A stretch of DNA of 64,000 bases. It comes from Acidobacteriaceae bacterium. GTDB taxonomy: Bacteria; Acidobacteriota; Terriglobia; Terriglobales; Acidobacteriaceae. Made by a program: the position numbers and the translations under genes. Below the pieces are notes generated by a model. That model did no database searches, had not been told where the DNA came from, and saw nothing but the letters and a program-made list of their open reading frames with translations. Position 1 is the stretch's first letter. Each line of letters starts with the position of its first letter. Below, piece by piece: positions 26,716 through 35,447 of the stretch. The stretch spans positions 1 to 64,000 of the forward strand of contig JANXUR010000036.1 of NCBI GenBank assembly GCA_025356095.1, in the 5' to 3' direction.

Positions 26716-28548
26716 ATGGCTACCACTGAAGTTGCGGTTTCGCCACACTTGGCGGCGGATCGCTCGCCCATTGTCAACGACTTAAGCCTGCAAGTGGGCA
26801 CCGTTAACGGTTCCGGCTCGCAAAGCTCCAACAGCGTGCTGCTACGCACCATTTTCCAGATGGGGGTGCCGGTCAGCGGCAAGAATCTTTTCCCTTCGAA
26901 TATTGCGGGCCTGCCCACGTGGTACACCATCCGCGCCAGCAAACATGGCTACGTGGCGCGCAAGCGCGAAGTAGACTTCCTTGTCGCCATGAACGCGGAA
27001 ACCGCCAAAGAAGATGTGATGACCCTGGAGCCGGGCAGGGCCGCCATTTATGACGAGCCTCTGAAGCTGAACGAACTGCGCGATGACGTGACGTTTTACC
27101 CGGTGCCGTTTGACAAGTTGACTGCTACGGTTTGCCCCGAAGCCAAGCTGCGCAAGTTGGTAAAGAACATGGTTTATGTGGGCGTGGTGGCGAACCTGCT
27201 GCATCTTGATATGGCAGAGGTGGAAAAGGCTATTCGCAGCCAGTTTGCCAAGAAGAAGAAGGCTGCAGACATGAACTGGTCTGCCGCGCAGGCGGGCTAT
27301 GACTACGCTGTTGCCAATCTGACAAAGCAGGACCCTTATAAGATCGAGCCTATGGATGAGAACCAAGGCAAAATTATTGTGGATGGCAACGGAGCGGCCG
27401 CGCTCGGTGCAATGTTTGCCGGTGTCACGGTAGTTACTTGGTATCCGATTACGCCGTCCTCTTCCTTAGTGGAACAGTTGATTGATTACATGAACCAGTA
27501 CCGCATGACGCCGGAAGGCAAGGCGACCTTCGCGATTGTGCAAGCGGAAGATGAACTGGCTGCCGTCGGGATGGTATTGGGGGCAGGCTGGGCCGGTGCA
27601 CGGTCTATGACTTCCACCTCCGGCCCCGGCATCTCGCTGATGGGCGAATTTGCTGGCCTTGGCTACTACGCCGAAGTGCCGGGAGTCATCTGGAACGTGC
27701 AGCGCACCGGCCCATCCACCGGATTGCCTACGCGCACCCAGCAAGCTGACTTACTCTCGACCGCGTTTTTATCACACGGTGACACGAAACACATTATGCT
27801 GCTGCCGGGTTCGGTCAAGGAGTGCTACGAGTTTGCGGGCGAAGCATTTGATGCTGCAGAGCAATTTCAAACGCCGGTGTTTGTACTGTCAGATCTTGAC
27901 TTAGGCATGAATAATTGGATGAGCGATAAGTTTGAATATCCGACGAAACCGTTGAATCGTGGCAAGGTACTGCATAAGGCTGAGTTAGAGCAGTTAGCCG
28001 AGTGGGGCCGCTACGCCGATGTAGATGGGGATGGCATCCCCTACCGAACGTTGCCGGGGACGGATAGCCCACGCGCGGCCTACTTTACTCGGGGCAGCGG
28101 CCACAATGCTAAGGCGCAATACACCGAGCGCTCTGACGACTACGAAAATAACATGGCGCGGCTGAGCCGCAAGTTCGAGACGGCGCGCAATTTTGTGCCC
28201 CAACCAATGATTACTGGCGAGGGCAATAAGGTTGGCATTCTGGCTTTTGGGTCGTCAAATTTTGCTGTGCTGGAGTCGCGTGACCAGTTACGCACTGAAG
28301 CGGCGCTTGAGGCTGATTATATTCGGGTACGGGCATATCCTTTCCACAAGAGGGTGGCGGAGTTTATAAATGCGCACGAGCATGTGTATGTAGTAGAACA
28401 AAATCGCGACGCGCAAATGCTAAGTCTGTTGAAGCTTGATTTGGACGTTGCTCTGCTGCCCAAATTGCGCAGCTACGCGTACAGCGATGGTATGCCGCTG
28501 GACGCACGCTCGATCACCGACTTTATTAAAAATCAGGAGGGCAAATAG
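26716..28548 (+). CDS. korA: 2-oxoacid:ferredoxin oxidoreductase, gamma-alpha fused subunit
   Basis: About 610 residues. The N-terminal 190 form the gamma domain (VGTVNGSGSQSSNSVLLRTI, a nucleotide-binding-like opening). The alpha domain starts near residue 215 with GNGAAALGAMFAGV and YPITPSSSLVEQL, the signature of KorA/PorA. MTSTSGPGISLM follows. With KorB it oxidatively decarboxylates a 2-oxoacid, probably 2-oxoglutarate, to the acyl-CoA and reduces ferredoxin. The start is ATG 26716, with AAGGA five bases upstream; the longer frame from 26689 is unlikely. It ends directly at the korB start. Confidence 0.9.
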   Translation: MATTEVAVSPHLAADRSPIVNDLSLQVGTVNGSGSQSSNSVLLRTIFQMGVPVSGKNLFPSNIAGLPTWYTIRASKHGYVARKREVDFLVAMNAETAKEDVMTLEPGRAAIYDEPLKLNELRDDVTFYPVPFDKLTATVCPEAKLRKLVKNMVYVGVVANLLHLDMAEVEKAIRSQFAKKKKAADMNWSAAQAGYDYAVANLTKQDPYKIEPMDENQGKIIVDGNGAAALGAMFAGVTVVTWYPITPSSSLVEQLIDYMNQYRMTPEGKATFAIVQAEDELAAVGMVLGAGWAGARSMTSTSGPGISLMGEFAGLGYYAEVPGVIWNVQRTGPSTGLPTRTQQADLLSTAFLSHGDTKHIMLLPGSVKECYEFAGEAFDAAEQFQTPVFVLSDLDLGMNNWMSDKFEYPTKPLNRGKVLHKAELEQLAEWGRYADVDGDGIPYRTLPGTDSPRAAYFTRGSGHNAKAQYTERSDDYENNMARLSRKFETARNFVPQPMITGEGNKVGILAFGSSNFAVLESRDQLRTEAALEADYIRVRAYPFHKRVAEFINAHEHVYVVEQNRDAQMLSLLKLDLDVALLPKLRSYAYSDGMPLDARSITDFIKNQEGK

Positions 28549-29613
28549 ATGGCGACCACGACTGTTCCGCCGCAAGCGCCCGAGCCAGTTCCCGGGCCGA
28601 AGAAGAATCGAATTGGCCTACAAGTGCTGGACTACCGAGGCAGCAAGACCACGCTCTGTGCAGGTTGTGGCCACAACGTAATCTCCGAGCGCATTATTGA
28701 TGCCATGTATGAGATGGGCATTCAGCCCGAGCGACTGATGAAGCTGAGCGGCATTGGCTGCTCGTCGAAGACGCCAGCATACTTTTCCGCACGGTCATTC
28801 TCGTTTAACTCTGTGCATGGCCGCATGCCCGCCATCGCCACCGGCTCAATCTTGGGGAACACTTCCATGATGGCTTTGGGAGTAAGCGGCGATGGTGACA
28901 CGGCATCTATCGGTATGGGGCAGTTCGTGCACCTGATGCGCCGCAACTTGCCGATGGTTTACATCATCGAAGACAACGGCGTTTATGGGCTGACCAAGGG
29001 ACAATTCTCGGCAACAGCAGACGTGGGATCTAAGTTAAAGTCAGGCGTGATCAACGACTTGCCCGCGATTGATACCTGCGCGTTGGCTATTCAACTCGGC
29101 GCCACGTTTGTTGGCCGCAGTTTCTCGGGCGACAAGCAGCAGTTACTCGCGATGTTGAAGGCTGCCTTGGCGCATCGTGGCACGGCCATGCTGGATGTGA
29201 TCTCGCCCTGCGTGACCTTCAACGATCATGAAGGGTCCACTAAGTCTTATAAGTTCATGAAGGATCACGAAGAGCCCATCCACGATGTGAAGTTCATTCC
29301 CCACTTTGAAAATATCGAAGTAGATTATGAGCCGGGAACCACGACGGAAGTAACCATGCACGATGGGTCGAAGTTACGGTTGCGTAAGCTTGAAGAAGAC
29401 TACGACGCGACCAACAAAATTCAAGCGGTATCGCGGCTAATGGAAGCGCACGAAAAGCAGGAAGTGCTGACCGGCGTACTCTACATTAACACCGAGGCGC
29501 AGAACTTTGTGGAGATGCTGAACATGGTGCCGGAGCCGCTGTCGTCGTTGCCCGAAAGCGTGACGCGTCCACCGCAGAGCGTGCTGGATGAAGTGATGGC
29601 AGAGTTGATGTAG
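28549..29613 (+). CDS. korB: 2-oxoacid:ferredoxin oxidoreductase beta subunit
   Basis: 354 residues. CAGCGHNVI and IGCSSKTP hold cysteines that bind the 4Fe-4S cluster. GDGDTASIGMGQ followed by NNGVYGLTKGQFS is the thiamine-diphosphate/Mg motif (here the pair is EDNGVYGLTKGQ). It pairs with KorA to transfer electrons from the thiamine intermediate to ferredoxin. No delta (ferredoxin-like) subunit is encoded nearby, so soluble ferredoxin would be the acceptor. It starts immediately after the korA stop, behind AGGAGG, and a strong terminator follows. Confidence 0.93.
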   Translation: MATTTVPPQAPEPVPGPKKNRIGLQVLDYRGSKTTLCAGCGHNVISERIIDAMYEMGIQPERLMKLSGIGCSSKTPAYFSARSFSFNSVHGRMPAIATGSILGNTSMMALGVSGDGDTASIGMGQFVHLMRRNLPMVYIIEDNGVYGLTKGQFSATADVGSKLKSGVINDLPAIDTCALAIQLGATFVGRSFSGDKQQLLAMLKAALAHRGTAMLDVISPCVTFNDHEGSTKSYKFMKDHEEPIHDVKFIPHFENIEVDYEPGTTTEVTMHDGSKLRLRKLEEDYDATNKIQAVSRLMEAHEKQEVLTGVLYINTEAQNFVEMLNMVPEPLSSLPESVTRPPQSVLDEVMAELM

Positions 29614-29658
29614 GTGGCGATTTAGGGCAGAAGAGCTGTGCTTAGGTTCACATCAGTG

Positions 29659-29694
29659 CTCCGTCCAAGCTTTGCTTGGGCGGAGTTCTTGTTT
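29659..29694 (+). terminator. Rho-independent terminator of korAB
   Basis: CTCCGTCCAAGC and GCTTGGGCGGAG form a 12-bp stem with one wobble around a TTT loop, followed by a T-rich run. It lies 45 nt past the korB stop. Confidence 0.85.
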
Positions 29695-29707
29695 AAGCGC
29701 CAACCTG

Positions 29708-29920
29708 CTACTTGCGGTTGCCGGCCACAGCTATCCCCAAGCCTGCCAGCACTAGCACAATACTAAGCGTGCGCGGAACGGGTTCTGAGTGCGTGGTTTG
29801 CACGCCAATGTTCGCGTCCCCGATCTTCAATCCGGCAGTTTCTGTTTTGGGCAGGTTTACGAAAAACGAAGCAATTCCAAGTACCGCAACCAGCAATCCA
29901 ACGGGAACCAAGGTCTTCAT
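29708..29920 (-). CDS. Small two-helix membrane protein
   Basis: 70 residues. Two hydrophobic helices (LVPVGLLVAVLGIASFF and LSIVLVLAGLGIAVAG) flank a short soluble stretch with acidic and polar residues. Similar small proteins of unknown function occur in other bacteria; I do not recognise a named family with certainty. It starts 51 nt after the ybgF stop on the same strand and could be part of that transcript. It lies between the korB terminator and ybgF. Confidence 0.6.
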   Translation of the reverse strand: MKTLVPVGLLVAVLGIASFFVNLPKTETAGLKIGDANIGVQTTHSEPVPRTLSIVLVLAGLGIAVAGNRK

Positions 29921-29971
29921 GGAGCGTCTCCTGTCTTCATGATAGTACGCCTCGTGCGTTGCAATCCGCGT

Positions 29972-30811
29972 TTATCGTTTTTTCCCTACACCAACGCCCA
30001 TTTTGCGCAGCTTATCCTTAGCCTGAATGGCTTCTGGGCTGCGCGGATAGCGTTGCAGCACGAACTGCAAGGCGACCACGGCTTCGTCGTTCTTACCGAG
30101 TTCGGTCAACGCGTAGCCCTTCTTTAGTTGCGCCGCTGCCGCCTTATTGCCGCCGGGGAAGTCACTTAGTACCTTGTCGTATCCAGCAAGCGCATCTTCG
30201 AACTTGCTATCTTTGTAGGCGATCTCTGCTAGATAAAACTCGGCGTTTCCAGCGAGGTCAGTCTTACTGTAGTACTTGATGTAGTCGCTGAACTGTTGCG
30301 CAGCTAAGTCGGGATGCCCACCGTTCAAGTCGCGCAGGGCATTGTCATAGAGCGTTTGTGGCGGCGGCGCGGCGGCGGCTTCCTTCTGAGTCTGCGCTTG
30401 TGCCTGCGCCTGTGCCAGCGTTTGCGCCTGCATGGATTGCTGTGCGGACTGCACATCCTCCATCTGCTTGCTGAGTTTGGCCATGCGCGCTTTTAGCTCG
30501 TCAATACTGTCGTTCAGTGCCTGAATCTGGCCAGAGAGTTGGTCGCCGCGCGTGGCACCGTCTGCGCCCTGTTGCGCGAAGGTCTTCTGGATGGAGTCCA
30601 TCGCCGCTGACATCTTATTCACTGCGTCGGTGTTTTGCTGGACGAGCGTGGTCAGCGACCCCAGGCGTTCGTCATTGCTGCGTTGCAGGGCGTTGAGTTG
30701 ATTGAGCACCTGATCTACTTGCGTTTGCAGTTGAACCATTTCCTTGCTGGCGGCGAAGGAGGGAGTTCCTAAGACAAACGTGAGCGCGAGAAGGGCGATT
30801 TGTTTTTTCAT
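29972..30811 (-). CDS. ybgF: Tol-Pal system periplasmic protein YbgF/CpoB
   Basis: 279 residues. A signal peptide is followed by a coiled coil (about 25-130, with QTQVDQVLNQLNALQ and a Gln-Ala-rich segment QAQAQAQTQ). TPR repeats then run from about residue 150, with LYDNALRDLNGGHPDLAAQQFSDYI. CpoB coordinates peptidoglycan synthesis with outer-membrane constriction in the Tol-Pal machinery. It follows pal after 229 nt and is probably the last Tol gene. The Gln/Ala stretch is coded by short repeats. Confidence 0.9.
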   Translation of the reverse strand: MKKQIALLALTFVLGTPSFAASKEMVQLQTQVDQVLNQLNALQRSNDERLGSLTTLVQQNTDAVNKMSAAMDSIQKTFAQQGADGATRGDQLSGQIQALNDSIDELKARMAKLSKQMEDVQSAQQSMQAQTLAQAQAQAQTQKEAAAAPPPQTLYDNALRDLNGGHPDLAAQQFSDYIKYYSKTDLAGNAEFYLAEIAYKDSKFEDALAGYDKVLSDFPGGNKAAAAQLKKGYALTELGKNDEAVVALQFVLQRYPRSPEAIQAKDKLRKMGVGVGKKR

Positions 30812-30927
30812 AGTTGGTTCCTGGCTAAATAAAATCCTGCTACATTGGCGCCAGCTATCTGGGCCATAGTCTATGCAACTATCTACCCACCACCTACTTA
30901 GAGGGGTGAACGGACTGCCGCCGCGAA

Positions 30928-30959
30928 GCGGCTGTTACCTTTAGTAACTCGGCAGCCGC
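30928..30959. other. Hairpin in pal-ybgF spacer
   Basis: GTTAC, loop CTTTA, GTAAC forms the top, and GCGGCT pairs with AGCCGC below it with a short bulge. The whole spacer 30812-31040 has this and the next hairpin but no gene. They may end or process the pal transcript before ybgF. Confidence 0.5.
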
Positions 30960-30996
30960 CAATTTCAAGTTAACACGATTGTGTCGGGCGAGCGAG

Positions 30997-31031
30997 CACC
31001 TAAGGATGGGCGAGCAGCCCGCCCTTAGGTG
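30997..31031 (-). terminator. Stem-loop after pal
   Basis: CACCTAAGG (30997-31005) pairs perfectly with CCTTAGGTG (31023-31031), with an inner GGGC/GCCC. It begins 10 nt beyond the pal stop codon. There is no T run after it, so it may attenuate or stabilise mRNA rather than end it. Confidence 0.5.
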
Positions 31032-31040
31032 GAATTAATC

Positions 31041-31829
31041 CTACTTCTGGTAAGTAAAATGCCCTCGTCGGTTAAGCTGCCAGCACTCTTCTGTACTCTC
31101 AGCGCAGAATGGCTTTTCTTTGCCGTAGCTTGTGGTTTGGATGCGGTTGGCAGTGATGCCAGCGCGTGCCAGCGCTTCTTTCACAGCCGTGGCCCTGCTT
31201 GCGCCTAGCGCAAGGTTGTATTCCGTGGAGCCGCGTTCATCGCAGTAGCCCTCCACGATAAAGCGGATCGCGGGGTGCTGCTGCAAGAACTGGATGTCTA
31301 GCTTCAGGGCCGCCTGTTGGTCGTCTCGAACTTCGGCCTTATCATAATCGAAGTAGATATCTTGAACACTCTGGGTGAAGATCGCTTCTTCCGACTGGTT
31401 CGATGCCACCGACGCCGGTGGAGCGGCGGTGACTGCAGCAGGAGTTACGGTGAGGCGTGCGGTTGCTTCGGTGGTGCCGCCAGCGCCGGTAGCGACCAGG
31501 TGATAGGTGGTCGAGGCGCTAGGAGATACCGTCTGTGACCCACTTACCGCGACAGTGCCTAGCGGGTCAATTGTTACCGTCTCAGCGCCAGTAGCCTGCC
31601 AAACCAGCGAGGCGGACTGGCCCTGTTGAATGCCAGCCGGATTCACTTTGAGTGTTGCTGTTGGTGCGGCAGGGCCATGTGGCATGGGCGGAGGCACGCT
31701 GGCCTGGGTTTCTTTCTTATGGCAGGCCGCAGCAAAAATAAGTAGGGATGCAACTGCGCCTGCAAGAAAAAGGCGGCTGAATTTGGAAGCGTTCGCCGAG
31801 TAAAAGCTCGGAGTCTTATGCGGGGTCAT
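31041..31829 (-). CDS. pal: Peptidoglycan-associated lipoprotein Pal
   Basis: 262 residues. A lipoprotein signal with lipobox FAAAC lies near residue 35. An Ig/PKD-like domain occupies about residues 45-130 (AGIQQGQSASLVW, TVSPSASTTYHLV). The OmpA-like C-domain starts near IYFDYDKAEVRDDQ and contains GYCDERGSTEYNLALGASRA, the peptidoglycan-binding loop. Pal anchors the outer membrane to peptidoglycan and works with TolB. The C-terminus holds two Cys (PFCAESTEECW), a possible disulfide. The extra domain is unlike E. coli Pal, which has none. Confidence 0.93.
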   Translation of the reverse strand: MTPHKTPSFYSANASKFSRLFLAGAVASLLIFAAACHKKETQASVPPPMPHGPAAPTATLKVNPAGIQQGQSASLVWQATGAETVTIDPLGTVAVSGSQTVSPSASTTYHLVATGAGGTTEATARLTVTPAAVTAAPPASVASNQSEEAIFTQSVQDIYFDYDKAEVRDDQQAALKLDIQFLQQHPAIRFIVEGYCDERGSTEYNLALGASRATAVKEALARAGITANRIQTTSYGKEKPFCAESTEECWQLNRRGHFTYQK

Positions 31830-31939
31830 CTGTTTTAACCTTCCTCGGCAGGTGCGCTGCTCGCGTGCCCGCCGATGTTCGTCACTTGAAAGTATCAGTT
31901 ACTATGCGTAGTGTCGGTGCAAATATACTCAATGTCAGT

Positions 31940-33343
31940 CTATTTCCAGCTCCAGTTGGGCTGGCTGTTGGCACCGGTAGTCGTCAACATGCGCGGCTCC
32001 GAACCATCTGCCAGCATTGTCCAAATCTGCTCTACTCCAGAGCGGTTCGATTGAAATGCAATGTGTCTGCCATCTGGCGACCACGACGGGAAGTCATTCC
32101 GTCCGCCCGTGTGAGTCAACTGTATCCAGCGCTTGCTGGCAAGATCCATCACGTAGATATCTTGAGATCCCGGTGCTCCAGGGCCGTACTTTCGAATCCA
32201 CGCAAAGGCGAGTAACTGCCCGGTGGGCGACCACGAGGGCGAAACCGCATAGCCTTCTTCCGTGACGCGCTGCAGGTTACTACCATCGGTATCCATAAGA
32301 TAGATCTGAGGCAGGCCGGTGCGCCCGCTGACAAAAGCAATCTGGCCTCCAGTGCGGGGGTTGAAGACTGGCGAAACGTCTGGCCCTTTGGCTGCAGTAA
32401 GTTGCTTGCGATTATTACCACTGGTATCGGCCAAGTAGATCTGGCTTTGTCCGCTCTGGGACGAAGAGTATGCCAACTTACTGCCATCCGGGGACCATGC
32501 GGGCGATAAGTTGGTTCCACCCCAGCGCGGAAAGGCGACCATGCGCCCTAGCTCGAGCGAATACATCATCAAGCTGGGGCCGCCATTCACGAATGAACTA
32601 AAGGCAACCCGGTTGCCGTCGGGCGAGATCTTGGGGCCAAGCGAAATGGAATTGAAATCGGTTAGGCGACGCTGGCTTTGGCCGTCGTAGTCCATCATCC
32701 AAACTTCTTTTGTTCCGCTACGCGTACTCGCAAAAAACAACTTACTCTGCGCGATGCCGGGCGTGCCGCCGCCCAAGCGTACTAAGATGTCGTCGGCGAA
32801 CTTATGCGCTAATGTGCGCGCACCATTTGCAGACGCTTCCTCTCGATAGACCTTGCCGAGTACTTCGGCCGACTGGGCATTCTTGGCGTCATACAGCCAA
32901 CCGTGGGCCACGAGTCCCGTGGCATCAGCGCCGAGATTGCCGAATGCGATCATGCCGGCATTTACTGGCGCGCCAGCCCACAACGATAGCTTGAGGTCAC
33001 TGGGATAGCTGGGTATTTCAAGCGGATAAAAGCTCTTGGAAACCATTTCGAACAGGCCGGCGGTAGCTAGATCGTTCCACAGGGTAGTGTTGAAGGTTTG
33101 TACTAAATCGAGATTGCGAGGGTCGGTTGTGCTGGCCTTGAATTCGGGCGCGGCGAGCCGCAGCTTATCCACTCCAAGTCCCGTGCCAGTGCGAATCCAA
33201 TCCTGTGCGGCGATGGGCAGCGATGCGGCTAGCAAGGTCGCGACGAACGCGGCGCGCGACAAGCGGCGACGCAGTTGCGCAAATCGGTTCGCCGTGCTGG
33301 AAGAATCTTTTGTGTTTGCCGAATTGTTAATGCTTATAGTCAA
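31940..33343 (-). CDS. tolB: Tol-Pal translocation protein TolB
   Basis: About 467 residues. The N-terminal alpha/beta domain has a signal sequence (RAAFVATLLAASLPIAAQ) and continues in DWIRTGTGLGVDKLRLAAPEFKA. The C-terminal domain is a beta-propeller with repeated PSWSPDGRHIAFQSNRSG and similar. TolB sits in the periplasm and bridges Pal with the Tol inner-membrane complex. I place the start at TTG 33343, with GGAG seven bases upstream. This gives a 17-bp overlap with the preceding tonB/tolA gene. The open frame continues upstream to 33529 but would put 62 odd residues before it. Confidence 0.93.
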   Translation of the reverse strand: MTISINNSANTKDSSSTANRFAQLRRRLSRAAFVATLLAASLPIAAQDWIRTGTGLGVDKLRLAAPEFKASTTDPRNLDLVQTFNTTLWNDLATAGLFEMVSKSFYPLEIPSYPSDLKLSLWAGAPVNAGMIAFGNLGADATGLVAHGWLYDAKNAQSAEVLGKVYREEASANGARTLAHKFADDILVRLGGGTPGIAQSKLFFASTRSGTKEVWMMDYDGQSQRRLTDFNSISLGPKISPDGNRVAFSSFVNGGPSLMMYSLELGRMVAFPRWGGTNLSPAWSPDGSKLAYSSSQSGQSQIYLADTSGNNRKQLTAAKGPDVSPVFNPRTGGQIAFVSGRTGLPQIYLMDTDGSNLQRVTEEGYAVSPSWSPTGQLLAFAWIRKYGPGAPGSQDIYVMDLASKRWIQLTHTGGRNDFPSWSPDGRHIAFQSNRSGVEQIWTMLADGSEPRMLTTTGANSQPNWSWK

Positions 33344-34109
33344 ACCAAAACTCCACAGAAACCTTGTCGCCGCGATATCCGGCAGGCAGAACATCGAACG
33401 AATCCACCCTTTGCACTGCGCGAAGGCCGGACTGATCCAGCGAGGGCACGCCACTCGATTGCGAAATACGGACGTTGCGCGCCTGCCCGTTGCGTCCAAT
33501 ATCGAATGTAACGTAAACCCGGCGACCATCGTGAATCGTTGGGTCTACTTCATACCTTAACCAATTTTCGGTGATCTTTTGTTGCACACCACGCACATAC
33601 CAGGCATAAAGGGTGCCAAAGTCGCCACCTGTACCTGTGATGCCAAAGCCGCCCTGCGCGCCGCCTGCATGAAATGCTCCATAGGGGCCACTCACAGGGC
33701 CGCCCTTGCCAAACGGGATGAGGTTTGCTGGAGGGGCTGGCTGATTGGGCACAGGCTTGGCGGGCACGGTAGAGGGGCGAAGCGCCGGTGCTGGTTTTAG
33801 TCGGGTTTCACGCTCTGGAATCGGAATGGCCTTGGGTTCCGGCGGCGCGAGTTGTGGCTCAGACTGGGAGAGTCCCGTGGAGTCATTCGCCAACACGTTT
33901 TCAGCAGCTTGCTGCGGCGCGGGCAATGGAATGCCGGTGACCAGCGTGGCGCTGATGGCTTCACCCGTCTGGTCAATGCTGCCCCAACGCGGGCCGTCGC
34001 TGCGATTGAGCAGGGTTGCCCCCAAAAGCACAACTGCTGTCAAGCCGCCGTGCAGCAGCAGGGAGGCAGCGAGGCCGGAGCTCCAGGCGAGTTCTCCCGA
34101 GCGAGTCAT
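33327..34109 (-). CDS. TonB/TolA-like periplasm-spanning energy transducer
   Basis: 260 residues. One N-terminal helix (LAASLLLHGGLTAVVLLGATLL, with the SLLLHG motif of TonB), a Pro-rich linker (about residues 85-135), and a C-terminal TonB-type domain with VYVTFDIGRNGQARNVRISQSSG. In this position it serves as TolA, carrying the proton-motive force from TolQR to the outer membrane. It follows tolR by 3 nt and overlaps the tolB start. Gly-rich repeats sit between the linker and the C-domain. Confidence 0.85.
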   Translation of the reverse strand: MTRSGELAWSSGLAASLLLHGGLTAVVLLGATLLNRSDGPRWGSIDQTGEAISATLVTGIPLPAPQQAAENVLANDSTGLSQSEPQLAPPEPKAIPIPERETRLKPAPALRPSTVPAKPVPNQPAPPANLIPFGKGGPVSGPYGAFHAGGAQGGFGITGTGGDFGTLYAWYVRGVQQKITENWLRYEVDPTIHDGRRVYVTFDIGRNGQARNVRISQSSGVPSLDQSGLRAVQRVDSFDVLPAGYRGDKVSVEFWFDYKH

Positions 34110-34112
34110 CCC

Positions 34113-34562
34113 CTACTTGACTCCGCTGGTACCGGGCGCTGTGGGTTCAATCGGACGGGTCACAATGCTCACGTTGCTAAAGCCAGCCTGTTTCACCGCG
34201 TCCATCACTGTGGCAAAGGCACCAAAAGGAACGTTCTGGTCAGCGCGCAGATATACGGCTTGGTTCTGCGGATCACGAATCCTCTGATGCAGGCGCGTGC
34301 CGATTTCGTTAATGTTAATGGGGTCATTGCCCAGAAACACGCGTTGCTGACGGTCAATGGTCAGCACCAGCCTCTCTTCTGTGATTTCCTTCACTGTCTT
34401 GGTTTGAGGCACGGAAACGTCTATACCCGACTGCAAGATTGGGGCCGTCACCATAAAAATGATGAGCAGCACCAGCACCACGTCCACCAGTGGCGTGACG
34501 TTGATATCAGCGAGTGCGGTGCGGGTGCGGCCATTGAGGCCGCGTGGGCCGGAAAGAGTCAT
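34113..34562 (-). CDS. tolR: TolR/ExbD-type membrane protein
   Basis: 149 residues with one N-terminal helix. LADINVTPLVDVVLVLLIIFMVTAPI is the canonical TolR/ExbD opening, with the essential Asp in the helix (DVVLVLLIIFMV). The rest is the periplasmic dimerisation domain. TolR with TolQ forms a proton-driven stator. Its ATG shares a base with the tolQ TAA (TAATG). The sequence is complete. Confidence 0.95.
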   Translation of the reverse strand: MTLSGPRGLNGRTRTALADINVTPLVDVVLVLLIIFMVTAPILQSGIDVSVPQTKTVKEITEERLVLTIDRQQRVFLGNDPININEIGTRLHQRIRDPQNQAVYLRADQNVPFGAFATVMDAVKQAGFSNVSIVTRPIEPTAPGTSGVK

Positions 34563-35335
34563 TATCGGCGCACCTCAGGCATACGCGGCACCGGTCGCGG
34601 GCCGGGTTCACGCAGGTCGAGTGCATTGATCAGTTCAAGTCCGAAGTCGTCGGCCTTGCCTGCAAACTCGCGCAGCGACTGGTTGAAGATGTTGTACGCA
34701 ATGAGCGCGGGGACCGCCGCGAACAAGCCCGCGGCGGTAGTGATGAGAGCTTCTGAGACACCGGGAGCCACGGCCCGGAGGGTGGCCGCGCCTGCGGTAC
34801 CGAGGCCGTGAAAGGCGTCCATGATGCCCCACACGGTGCCAAACAGGCCGATAAACGGAGTGACGGCGGCCGTAGTGGCGAGCCAAGCCAAGCCGGACTC
34901 AAACGCGGCGATTTCTTCTGACGCGCCGATGCGCACGGCACGTTCAATGGCGGCGGGATTGCCCGGGCCTTGGCGCTCGTACTCCTCCCACGCACGCTCG
35001 AAGACGCCGACCAGCGGGCTGGGACGAAACTGCTCGGCCACGGCCGCAATCTCCTCCACGCGGTTGGCTTTGCGAAAGGCGCGGATAAAGCGGCCGCTCT
35101 GGGTGCGGGCACGGCGGAACAGGCCCCACTTGCCGAAGATGATGGCCCACGAGACAACACTCATGATCGCCAGCAATAGCAGCACGGAGCGGGCAAGCCA
35201 GCCGGTTTGCAGAAGGAGGTCAAAGATTTCTCCGCTAACGATGGCGGCAGGCGGAGGGAGCATGGCAGCGAAAGCAACAAGAGAAGGGAGCATGGCTGTT
35301 GCCATTATAGGAGCACGAAACTTCAGGAATTCCAC
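34562..35335 (-). CDS. tolQ: TolQ/ExbB-type proton channel
   Basis: 257 residues as read, three helices. The MotA/TolQ/ExbB signature is visible as AAVTPFIGLFGTVWGIMDAF, with the third helix in ITTAAGLFAAVPALIAYNIF. It forms the proton channel driving Tol-Pal. The start is uncertain: GTG 35335 has only a weak AAGAAG, and ATG 35305 or 35293 are possible. Helix 1 begins about residue 45 in the longest version. It heads the tolQ-tolR-tonB/tolA-tolB-pal-ybgF run and is divergent from recN. Confidence 0.93.
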   Translation of the reverse strand: MEFLKFRAPIMATAMLPSLVAFAAMLPPPAAIVSGEIFDLLLQTGWLARSVLLLLAIMSVVSWAIIFGKWGLFRRARTQSGRFIRAFRKANRVEEIAAVAEQFRPSPLVGVFERAWEEYERQGPGNPAAIERAVRIGASEEIAAFESGLAWLATTAAVTPFIGLFGTVWGIMDAFHGLGTAGAATLRAVAPGVSEALITTAAGLFAAVPALIAYNIFNQSLREFAGKADDFGLELINALDLREPGPRPVPRMPEVRR

Positions 35336-35447
35336 GTTGGGTGCTTCTTGCTGTCTGCGGTGCCTCTGCGGTTACTAAGTTTTGCGTATTGTGAGCCCAG
35401 TCCGTGCTATCCTCTCCCCAATCCGGCTGCTACGGAGATGGCCTGCC

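Noticed and set aside
33344-33529. Longer tolB reaching 33529
   Set aside because: This would put 62 residues without signal-peptide character before the leader and overlap the tonB/tolA gene by about 200 bases.
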